47,173 nucleotides of DNA from Acidobacteriota bacterium (lineage in GTDB: Bacteria; Acidobacteriota; Holophagae; Acanthopleuribacterales; Acanthopleuribacteraceae): the NCBI GenBank assembly GCA_020439745.1, contig JAGQSC010000018.1, forward strand, positions 1 to 47,173. Reading direction: 5' to 3'. The notes under the pieces were generated by a model, which was given only the letters and a program-made list of their open reading frames with translations, did no database searches and had not been told where the DNA came from. Shown piece after piece: positions 33,601-45,600 of the stretch (its first letter is position 1; each line of letters begins with the position of its first letter). The position numbers were made by a program, and so were the translations under genes.

Positions 33601-36600
33601 GTTTTCAGGTTTCTGTAGACAATCAACTTGTGCACGACGGTTCCAATGGCGATCCTTTTACGGGTTCTTTTGTAGCGGATGGGTTCAAGAAAACTGTGCC
33701 AGTGTTTGCAGCAGCTGAGGACAGCTTTGGCAACCGTGTCGATCGTTATGGGTTCGTCCAGATCGCCGCGCCAATTTATGTTCATGGCCGTGTTCTGGAT
33801 AACATGACGAGTTATCCAGTTTCTGGGGTATCCGTAAACATAGCGACGCCCGAGGGCAATGTCAGTGTTCTCGCAGATGCGAACGGTTATTTTGAATACT
33901 ACGCATTTGGACTCCCGGTACGTGTCGTGGTCGAGTCAAACGAGTATTCCTATCTGGCGCGTCAGTTGTCGCGAGCCAAGGAAGTCTGGCGCGTTCCGGA
34001 TCTGCGATTAACACCTCGCAACCCGTCTGTTCAAGTTGCTGATGGTGTAACTGTGAATACAGACAACATGTCTTTGCTTTTTGACGGTTCTTGGTCTGGA
34101 ACGGCAAGCATGACCGAAATTGGTTTCCAGGGTATCCCTGAACTTCTTCCTTTGGGTTATTCACCAATCGGTGTCGTTGAAGTCCACGGGGCCACTGGCA
34201 GCGGTTCTTTGACTTGGTCGATCAACAATCTAAACCGCCTAACCCCTGGCACACGATTAGTTCTTTTGGCCCATGAAGTAGATCACTGGACCGTCATCGG
34301 GGAATTGACCTCGCAGACCAACTCTGCTCAATTCAACTTTGACAATCTGTCCAGTGAGGTTTTTGCCGTCTCAGCACGTGATGAATGGACTGGCGCACCG
34401 ACAGCTGAAATGGGAGCCCAATTGCACAGGGACCAATTTGAGTTGATTCCCGCCAATATTTCGTCCAACTCCGACACAAATCCGTCGCGCGTATCCATCA
34501 TCGATGAGCCATCAACGCATATTTCTAGCTCCTTTACCACCGATGGCAGAACGATGTCGGGCGCACAATGCAGAATCAAGGCTCAGGAATCACATCAGCG
34601 GATTGATGGTGCACTTCATTTACCGGTATCAGAGTTTGATCTCTTCTGCTATAGCTATGATTTCGGATCTTTCGTACAGCCAAGCGCAATTGGCGGTGAA
34701 CTAAGCGTTCGAGCCGTGGAAGAAGTTTCACCTGATGTCACCCGCTCGGCGGAGATCTTCTTCGAAGCGTTGCCAGGCGAGGCAGATCTGGGCGGGTTCA
34801 TCGAGTCACCCGATTGGGATTTGGGAAATATCACCATTTCCTTTAACCATCCGATGTCACTTCCCATCATGATATTTGTGCGCCCAACGGCACCCATTGA
34901 CGTGCCAGAATTCTTGAACGTAACTGAATTGATCGGGGGATTTGATCTCTCGGTAGGTGGGACATTGCCTGTTCCACCCACAATCAAAATCAAATCGGTT
35001 CAATCACAGAATGTGATCGTGTTACGGCGGCAGGATTCCGAATGGCTTTTCGTTGGCCAAGCGTTTCAACAGGGCGATGAATGGATAGCTGAGAATCTGT
35101 CTGATCCTATTTTGGGTTCCGGTGAGTATGCGATTGTCGGCATCTCTCACCCGGTGAGTGAGATTCGTGGTGTAGTGTCGGATTCAGTTCAACCGAATCA
35201 AGTCAGAATCTCGAACTCAAGTCTGCCATGGCTGGCACGCAGCCGTGAAGATGGCAGTTTTGCGACAGTCGTTCTACAGTCGGCAGAACCGATAGAAATC
35301 ATAGGCTATCACCAGGAAACGCGTAGATCGGGCAGTACAGCCATTGCGCAGACCCTGGGCCAGCCGTTATTAACCGGTATCAATCTGCCATTGGGACAAC
35401 CGGAGTTCATCGTTGTGGAATCTGATCCCATCGATGGTGAAGTACATCTAGAGCTGATCCCACGCATGAGCTTGACCTTCAACATGCCCTTGACGCTTGA
35501 TTACGACAATCTCGCCAGCAATCTTGTTCTAACGGGTGACTTGGGCACCGTACCTCTTCAGATCGTACCCAACGATGATCGCCTTTCAGCCAGCCTGATT
35601 CCGCTGCAAGTATTGTCCCCTTCAAGCGCCTATTCGTTGCAGGTTCTTCCCAATTTGGAAAACCTGTACGGCGATCGAATCACGAGCCCACAGGCTGTAA
35701 CATTCACGACAAGAGCCACGGGCCAAGTCCAATTGACGGATACCTCCCGTTTCCACCTCAGATGGGACGGGTCCAACATGTATCTGGAAGCGCCCGCAGC
35801 GGCTGTGGTCGCGAACTCCAAACTCAGAATTTTTAATCCATCCACCTATTTCACACTCGAATTGAGTCTTCCCGCCGGCGCATTTAGTGAAAGTATCGAT
35901 GCTCAAGTAGGTGACGCCATCGAACTGAGCGTAAAGAACGAGAATGGTGAGTGGATCACCAGAATCATTTCGCTTGTGCAAACCGCGCCTAACACTTATG
36001 TCCTGGGCACTGAACCATCCAGAATACAGCTCGATAATGGGACGGAGTTATGGGTGGACGGTGTTCACAGCAACCCGTATTCCGAAGTCCAGTTGTTGTC
36101 GATCGATCAAACCCAGGCCGAGTTAGCACTAGGAGATGTTCCTGCTTGGTCAGACATCCCTCCTGGCGGATTCTTGAATGGTCTTGAAATGGTGGTCAGT
36201 CAACCGGGCACACTGCCGACTATTTCTGGGCGCATTGTGTTCCCTTTTGATGGGCAGTTGCACGACAACAAGGATATTCACCTTTTGAGGGTAGGCGAGC
36301 CGCAAGCCATACCTGTAGATCCAAATGATCCGACTATCACCGCACCTATCTCTTTTGGCCGGGTGTTGGACACTCAGAGAATCACAAATGGAGAGTTGGT
36401 TTCAAAGACAAAGAAAACTGGTTCCCAAAAAATTCAATCGATTCAAGAAATTTCACTTATCTTGTCTGAAGGCGGTTCTGCCTCTTCAGTTCAATCAACA
36501 GCGACAAGAGCGAGTATTTTTACCTGGGGGCATGACACGAGTTACCAAGACCCTTTGACAGGTCTCTCGAAGTTTGTCACCAACATGACGATCGACTGTT

Positions 36601-39600
36601 TGAGTGCCCCGGCTGATGGCATTAATCGCCAATTTGCTGCCGCGCGTTGGCACAACCAGTATCCCGGAATTGATTCGGGCCTACAGTTGCCAGTCCGTGA
36701 AGCCATCATCTATCGACTCATCGCCCCGCAAGGCAACGTGACCTTTGTGCCGCTGGGCCGATCTGACATTACAGGTAGGTCTGTAGCCACCTGGTTCGGT
36801 ACACCCCACGACAATATGGTCGGCTTGGATCCCTTGACTGGTCAACTCGTGCAGCTGACTGTGATCTCGGGCGTTACCGTGCGTGATCTTTTGGGTGTTG
36901 ATCTCAAATATGAAGGCCGACGGAAAGCTGAGTTCGATCCCGAACAGCACATCATTCAGACCGGCGGCCAGTTGCCTCCAAGAATTTCCGTCAGATGGAC
37001 GGTCGAAGACCAGATCGATAGTCAATGGTCCATAAACCAATCAGAAACAGCCAAGCTCAACTCATTGAACCAGGTCGACATGGGCGTGAATCGCCGCCTT
37101 CAAGCTGGCATTACCAGTTCTCAACCCATAGGCGGAAGCCCAACTCTGATCATCAACGGGATTGATTTGAGCGACGATGTGCAATTGACGGGTTCCAACG
37201 ATGCTGCAGCCGTATTCCCCACATCCTTCTGTGCACAAGCCAATCTTCTTCGAATCGCGCTGACGGTTGCAAATCAGTCGAACGAAGAGACCACGGTCAA
37301 TCCCAACATCCTTGTCGTTGACCGGACGCAAGATTGCGCCTGTCCAGGCGGCGAATTGGATGACCGTTGCATGGGCGCGCCGGTCGTCATTCAAACGCTG
37401 CCGAGAAACGGCCAAATGGGTGTTCCTGTAGACACTGAGTTTTATGTTCGCTTAAATGAGCCGGTTTCTGGTGTAACCGCGCAAAATGTCACGTTGATTT
37501 CGGGCGGGGAAAACCGCAACTTGACGTTTTTCGACCGCTTTGGCGTGGAACTGAGCAACGAGCTGGTTTGCGAGTTCTTTGCTGTTCCTGATGTCCCTTT
37601 AAATTTTGACGCGGAAACCACGCTCACAATCGGTGGTCTTACGGATGATGCTGGTAATGCCATGACGCAACTATGGCGGACCACATTCCAAACCACCGAA
37701 CTTGAAGTACGCGACCCAGACGATGATTTAAACGGAGAACTACGCGACCACGGGACCGACATTTGGGCTTACCGCAATCTGATTCTCTATTTGAATCGAG
37801 AAAAAGAAGGGTTCCAGCATCTGAACCTCCACCTGTTCGATGTGAAAAATCCATATGAAGACCGCAAGCCTCTTTGGGTAGCCAGACTGAATGGACTCAG
37901 AGGTAGTAACACGCTGGTTAACTTAGAAGTGTTTTTGCCACACGAACTTTCAATGGATGCCACTGCGTCTGATTACACGGCAGTCATCAAGAACGAGGAA
38001 TCCGACAAGGCGTTGAAAGACCTACCCAATGGCTCTGTGATTGCACTGGTCTATTTCAACTACTATGCGTCCATTGGCTCACGAAACATCCTGGAACTCT
38101 ACAGATACGACGGCCATCTAGATGAAGGCGACCTATTGGTCCGCATGCCCCTTAGCGAGAATACCGGTCCTTTGGGGATCGACAAAGTCGGCCACCATCT
38201 GATTCAGAGTTTTTACGGTTGGGCAGGTTCGCCAGGCCCGACGATTGTCTATGACATTCAAAAAATACTGGACCCCGAAGTTGGCTTTGAGGCACTACAC
38301 AACCAGTACGTGACACAACAGATCCGGTTATCCGAATACGCGATTCGTTTGAATAAACTGGGAATCGTTTCCCATTACCCGATTCCCCTGGATTGTGCAG
38401 AAATTACATCCTTCTTCCGCAAGAATGGCGCGTTTTTTGAGCCGGCATTCGTTATCAGTGGTGCCCGCCAACCGGCGGTCTTTCCATTTGACATCAGCTC
38501 CCAGCCCCCCATGATTGGCGTTGCCGCGGGTGGCGACCCGCTCAACCTATGGGACAGTCGCATGCTGGGACGCATGTCGTATTTCAACAACCCAAACTAT
38601 TTTTTTAACCGCGATGTAGATAGCGGCGCCGCTCAACGCATTCTGTTTCGGCATCAGACATTAGGCCTGATCCATCGTGATGTGCTTGTAACCACCCATC
38701 GATCATTTGTCACCGGAGACAGCTACCTTGAAGCGTATCTCCTTGATCCAGATATGCAGCAAGAAATTCCACCCACACCGATGGAACCATACAAACGGAT
38801 TCACTTTACCAACCCAGGCATTTCTAATATTGCTGTAGATCGTTATGCGGGCTTCGTTGCCGTTCAGGGCCGCAATCAGCAACTGTCTGTTCTGGATTTG
38901 CGATCCTGGTTAGAAAGCAACGATGCTTCCACCGGCTTCAATCACGAAGCTTTTATGATCCGTGGTCAAGATATGAACCACGATTTCGAATCCATGATCA
39001 TGCATCAGGGAACGCTTATAGGCGTTTCGCGGGGCTTCTCTGTCCCGGAAATCGGACTCAAGCGAATACTTATCTCACCCAAAACCTATCGTACAGTCGG
39101 GTGGGAATACATTGATCTGGGTGATTGGCTTTCGAACCCAGAAGCTAACCTCGAAATAAAGACGTCGGACCACTTGGTCTTGCAGGCCGCCGACCGACCA
39201 GACGATCAACTGACCAAGTTCAAAATGGAAATGGGTTCCTATGCGGTTGAAATGTCGGAGACCGCCGATATCGAGTTCACCTGGCGAACTGGCGATGGAA
39301 CGTCTTTAAGCGAACCCATCAAGATCTCCGCCGTAGAGGGTCAACTGGTTACCTTCAACACAGATTTTCTACGCAGTTATTATCTTGACGCAAACAACCA
39401 AAAGAGTCTGCGAGAAAAGGGCGTTCATTGGTTCAACCTGATATATGAAGTCAGTATCGACGGCACCATCTTTGACTCAGGTGAGACAGATGTGCTCGTG
39501 GTCTATCGCTCTTCGCAAACACGTTACCGAGACCCCTATCGGTTGCTTGGGGAAATAGACGCTTTATCATTGATGCCGGATTTGTTCGAGTCTGACTACC

Positions 39601-42600
39601 AGGCTTCCAACCAAGATCCACGCATCGACTTCTCGCTGAAGCGCGCTTTGAATAGTGACTACGCACTTCAAGCCGGGTCTTTTGGCGTAGGTATGGTAAA
39701 TGGTCAGATGCTTCATGGTGGCATTCAGATGTGGTGGGATGTCACAAATGGCAGCTGGCCAAATGGGTGGCACTCTTCTAGCCTGGTCTCTCCCTCGCTA
39801 GTTCTGGAACACCCAGGGATATTTCAGGTAGAAGTGGACATCACAAGCCAAGGCCCTATCGTCACAGACCTGGCTAGCACATTGAGGCGAAATGCCAATA
39901 GTTGGGTGTTTAGCCATCGCGAAGCCGCAGAGTATGTCTTAAGAACGGACCGAGATTGGCCTGCGCTTAAACTATTGTTCGACCAATTGAACCAAGTATG
40001 GCAGACGGCACAAAACGCAGCCTATCAAATGCGATATCCCGTGGTCAGATTCACAGCCGAACAGGATGTGCCACCAAATTGGTTGGGTGAGATTCCCGTC
40101 AAAGAAATTTCTGGGGCATTGTGGAAGAACAAGATTGAATTTTTCGATAGGACAAACAAACCTACGACGCGACCAAATCAGATCCGCGAAAGAACAGGCG
40201 TAGGCCTATCTCGTTCAGCGGAAGTTGGTTATGAAGGTTCATCTGTAGGCAGTCTGGTCAAGAATTGGTCTTACGACAATCAATCGATCGAATACACCTA
40301 CGACGGCGATGGCTACTTAACAGAAGTAAGTTGGACATCACCTTATGTCAACTATAGTTTCACTCAGAGTCTTGAGTGGGAACCAATCAGTATCAATCAA
40401 ACACCAGCGGAAGTTGGGAATTTGGTTGTCAAGCGACTTATTCGCGTTCAAATGGATGACTATGAGATCGCTTACCTATACAACCATCCTGATTCAATGC
40501 GAATTTCAGGGGTTGAAACATCCTTTGGTTCAGAACAACTGACCATACTAAAGGACAGTTTGGGCTTGCCAATAGACGTTGGTTTCCCCGAAGTTCAGGT
40601 TGGTTCGACAGTTATTACACCGAAACGCGGGGTGACTTTTGCCCCGGCATTCGGAAACATGCTCAGCAGCTCTCACAAGATGGGCCAACGCCAATTCAAT
40701 CTGGGGTGGACCAAACAAAACAATGGAATGCGCAGCGATCTGTTGTTACGGACCGATGACTACCAAAACCAGCGTTTTGAATACACCAGTCTCGGACAAA
40801 GGCGATTGCACGAGCGATTAGGTCAATCCGTCAGTTGGGATTATGGCAACTCAGGCCCTTTGATGGACTTCCCGACAAGTTACACAGACGCTGTGGGCAA
40901 TACATTCACCATCGATACAACGGCCAGCAACTCCACCACCTCCATAGAAGGCGAAAACATCGTTCAGACGTTTTCACCCAGTGGCACCGTCATCAAAACC
41001 AAAGGTTTGGACGGCTTCGAGGAAGGTGCAAACACAGATTACTTCTATGTGCCTTTCGGAGGTGGTTATCGAGCGGGTCGTGGTCTACTCAAGAAGGTAC
41101 CCATTCCTGGCGACTCGGTCCACAAATCCACAGAAATTGAATACGACCCATTCGAAAACATCATTGAAGTCGTCGACATGGGTGCAAAAACTAGCTATTC
41201 ACAATTCGACTCACTGCGTCGTCCCAGAGAGATCTCGTACCTTAATGGCAACCTCGACACGATTGAATATCGATACCTTGATCGACAAATGCGAATCACG
41301 ACCGATTCCAACGGCGGAGCCCAGGTTATTCATCAAGACTTCAATCAACTTGGTTGGCTTATTTCATCGACCACTCTAATCGGCGTGGACGAAAGCACCA
41401 CAGAATTCAAATACGACGACTTGGGAAGGCTTATTGAAGTCACCGATGGACTCGATGTATTGCAGCGCATCAGCTATCACGGGGACACCAACCAACCTGT
41501 CGATATCTACTACAACAATGACAGCAGCCAAGACCATTACGAAGTAGAAGACGCCTATAACCCGCGCGTTTTGTCTATTACAAAGACCGTCGAACCAAAC
41601 ACCGCAAATGAACAATCGAAACAGATTGTCTACGAAACCGATGCGCTAGGGCGCGTCATCAAACGACAGGACACCCAGATGGGCGTAGCCCTACTTTCGT
41701 ACGATGGCTGGTCCCGCATAAAAAACATATCTCCCGAGGATCCCCCGCCCGGAAAGATCAACCCTGGCATCGATTTCAACTACCAAAACGAAGTCACCAC
41801 AATTGATGATCGAATTAACGAGACTTACTCCGAACATCGACGCCTTGATAGCTTTGGTCTGGGCGAAATCTCTTTGACGAGAGGATTGGGCGTTGATGCA
41901 CAAATAGACCGTACACTATTAACCCGCGACATCATCAAACCAGACGATTCAGGTTTTGTGCGAGACGTCGAGATCTTGGGTTCGTCATCCGATTTGAGCT
42001 ATACAGAACACGTGAATGGCTTCCTGACCCAATCCAACGTTGGGCCTTACGAAATGAGAGTCACGGAGCGTAATCAATTCGGTGCACCCAAATCGACAGA
42101 ATACGCCGGCGGGCGAGTTACCTCATCACTTGCTTATGACTCGATTGGCAGAGTTACCTCTGCGACAAATGTGCAAAGTCATACTACTTCCTACGACTGG
42201 GATGTTCGCGGTCGTTTGTCAGGTGGCGTGGACAATCGCGGCAAGCAAGTCAACAACCAGTATTTCGGAGCCACGAGCGAGCCGCGACAGGTGGATGTGG
42301 AAGGTCCCAACGTTCAAGGCAACCAGTTCCTGAACGTCATGGAACGTCAAGATCGGGTGTCAAGCACCAGTAATCACTGGCTCGGCGCGCAACGCCGATT
42401 TGCCACTGAACGGCTAGGTGAATCTTGGAGCGTGGAAAAGCCCGGGCTCGCCAAGAATGGAGTTGCACCAAAAGCAACCGTCAATGCTAATCCGCTCACA
42501 GGTCGCATCGAAAACGTTACCGATTTCATTGGCAACACAACGGAATACGAGTGGGAAAACTTCGGTCGATCACTCACCATCCGACCACCGGGATCAGATC

Positions 42601-45600
42601 CAACCACCATTGAATTCGATGGCCTCGGTCAGGTTCGCAAAATTACAGACGATGGACTCGTTCGGCTCCAGGTATCACGCGATTCGGATCAACGGCCCAC
42701 CTTCGTGAAAACCGAGAACAGAGACTATACCTACGCATATGACGGATGGGACCTATCTTCGGTGACAGGTGGTCGCCATCCGATCAATTTCAGGAACTAC
42801 AATTCACTGGGTTTCCCTGAACAGGTGGAAATTGGCGACGTCCTACAAATTGACGCACATTACGATCAAGGTGTCATTCCTTCGTGCATCACCACCAGCT
42901 CGCCCGGCGGCCTTTCCGATCGTGTGTGGTACGACAGCTACGGCGCGGTCTCACAAATTCAGCGCGGTCTCCGTCCGCCTGTGGGTTACTCCTTCAATGC
43001 ATGGGGCGCACCTGCCTCGCTCACCTATTTGGGGAATACGTACGACCTTTTTGATGATCAGGATCTCACCACCTGGCATCTTCCCGGTGGTGTCACCCTG
43101 CATTTCAATGAAGAGGGCCAGGTTGAACGCATGGAGACGGAGGGTCTCGCTGAAAAGACAGTTTCTTATAACGGAAATGGCGAAGTCTCGGATGTCCTTT
43201 TGGCTGGAAATCCCTATCAATCCTTCGAATACCAGGATGGTCGGGTACACCAAACAACGTTCACCGCGTTCGGACAAACTGAAGTTCAAACACATGGCTA
43301 CGACGCAAAGGGCCGCCTGGCCTCACTAACACGCGATGGCCAACCCCTAGTAGATCTTGTTTACCAGGACGAACATCCCTTGTTTGGTACGGGTGAGATT
43401 AAGAATCCCGACCTTCTGTACCAATACACGGACCCCAACGGGACACAAGCGACCTATGCTTATTCACCAGAGGGTTGGTTGAAGTCGATTGATGTTCAGG
43501 GTGGCATGACCCTGCACTATGACTACGACACAGAAGGCAATCTTACTCAGGTGAGTGTGGCAGGTAATCGCGTGCAATTCACAAACTGGGAATTGGGCAT
43601 GCCCACGGCCATGTCATGGGCGCGAGACCAGGAAGTTCAATCGTTCGAAGTGATACGCGGAGCCGAAGGACGCCTGGAACGTATTTTTGGAGGAGATTAC
43701 GATCTCGATCTCGACTGGTCCACACCCCAATCCGGTGATGTATGCGCCGAGTTCCCGCTTGATCACTATCCCTACATCACGCGTATCTACAAAGCCGGCC
43801 CAGGCTACAACGAAACTTGGACCCCACAGTACACACCTTCACTAGAGCTCGAATCCATCGAGATTTTCCGATCCGATGGCTCGACGATTGATGAAGAATA
43901 CGGGCCTGTAATCAATCAAATGCCCACGCGCCTTGCGCGTAGGGTTAATGGGCAATTGGTGCTGGATCTTCAAAAAGCGTTAGATCTGCAAGCCGATCAG
44001 CGGCGAATCGAAAGTAGTGTCGAGAACACCTCTGGGACCATTCAGGCTCTCGTATACGACGAACTGGGGAACCTGCGTGATGTTCAAACCAGCTCTGGCG
44101 CAGAGCTGCAGGTTCAGTTTGAATTCACGCCCACTCGCCGGATCGGCACAAGCATTGCCATCCACCCCACACGGGGCACGCACACCGATAGTGCGGTTTA
44201 CGATCACATGGGGAGACGCTCCAGCAGCAGCCAGACACCGGTTCCCAACGCTCGGCGAGTCTATTTCTACAATGGCTCACAAGTTATCGGCTTAGGCCTC
44301 CAACTGGATAGCGGGATCACCCAATGGACCCATGCCATTGCTCGAGGACCTTTCGGTCCCTGCATGTTGGTGGACTTGCTTGGTGGTCCCAGTTACTTCC
44401 TTTTCACCGACCATTTAGGAACTCCATTTGCGTGGCAGGACATGGAAACCGGAGATGTGACCTACACGCCCATCAATCCTTGGGGTGAGTTGCTGGCCGC
44501 GCCTGCGTCATCTCCCTACGTGCAAGGCAACGTGGACGCGGTTATGGATTTGCCGGAGGTAGCTGGTTTCGAGGTACCGCCTATTGGCTTGGCGGGTCAC
44601 ATAACTGATCAGGACACCGGTCTGATTTATATGCACCACCGCTTTTACTCGCCTCGCCTGGGACATTTCCTCACCCCCGACTTCCGACTCCCCGATATCT
44701 ATGATCCCAGCTCCTTCACCGAGCCCTACGCCTATGCCACCGCCAACCCCCTCATGTTCTGGGATCCGGATGGACTGGCCGCTTACATCATGAATGCTCG
44801 ACAAACCACTAGTCCTAACTATATTGGGGACCAAGATGAATTCATAAACGAGTGGCTTGACTTTTCCTACGAAGTGGCACGAGATGCGAAAGGAAACGTG
44901 ATAACCCAAGGGGATGTCGTGCTTGGGTATGATCCTCGACGTAACCCAACAAACACGACCCTACCAAAACTGCTCGGTGATGATGTGCTTGTGTTCATTC
45001 ATGGGTACAACGTTACAGAGCTAAGTGCGATTGAGAAATGGACTCGAAAAATCTATGACCGCTTGACATTATCGGGTTTTAAGGGAGATGTCATATCACT
45101 TTCTTGGCGCGGTGATGAACCATTCCTTGCTGAAACCGATAGTCTGGGTGAGAGCGGTACAACCTTGGACCCCCTCTATTTCGGTCGCAATGTTCAGAAT
45201 GCACGTCAAACAGGTACAAATCTCGCCGACTTGTTGCTTGACATTCGACGAGCAAGACGAAATGCCCAAATCAATATTATCGCGCACAGCCTGGGCAACC
45301 AGGTGTTACTTCAAGGACTTGAAGTCGCTCGGACAAATTCAAGATACCGATATCTCAATCTCCATAATGTGGTTCACCTGGAAGCAGCCGCTGATCAAAC
45401 GGTATACTATCGAAACAATGGCTTCTTCGACCTGACCCCTAAGGGAGAATTCAGAAAAGTGCCTTCGACAGTAAACCGTGTAATCAACATGTATTCTGAG
45501 GCTGACGATGTTCTGAAATATGCATACCAGGCGGATATGATGATAAGAAGGGCCGGCGTTGTAGGTCAATTAGGCCCTTATGGTTACCCTCGAGCACTAG

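Noticed and set aside
11745-33770. CRISPR array or recent DNA tandem repeats
   Set aside because: The repetition is at protein level in diverged beta-sandwich domains. No short identical repeats with regular spacers are seen.
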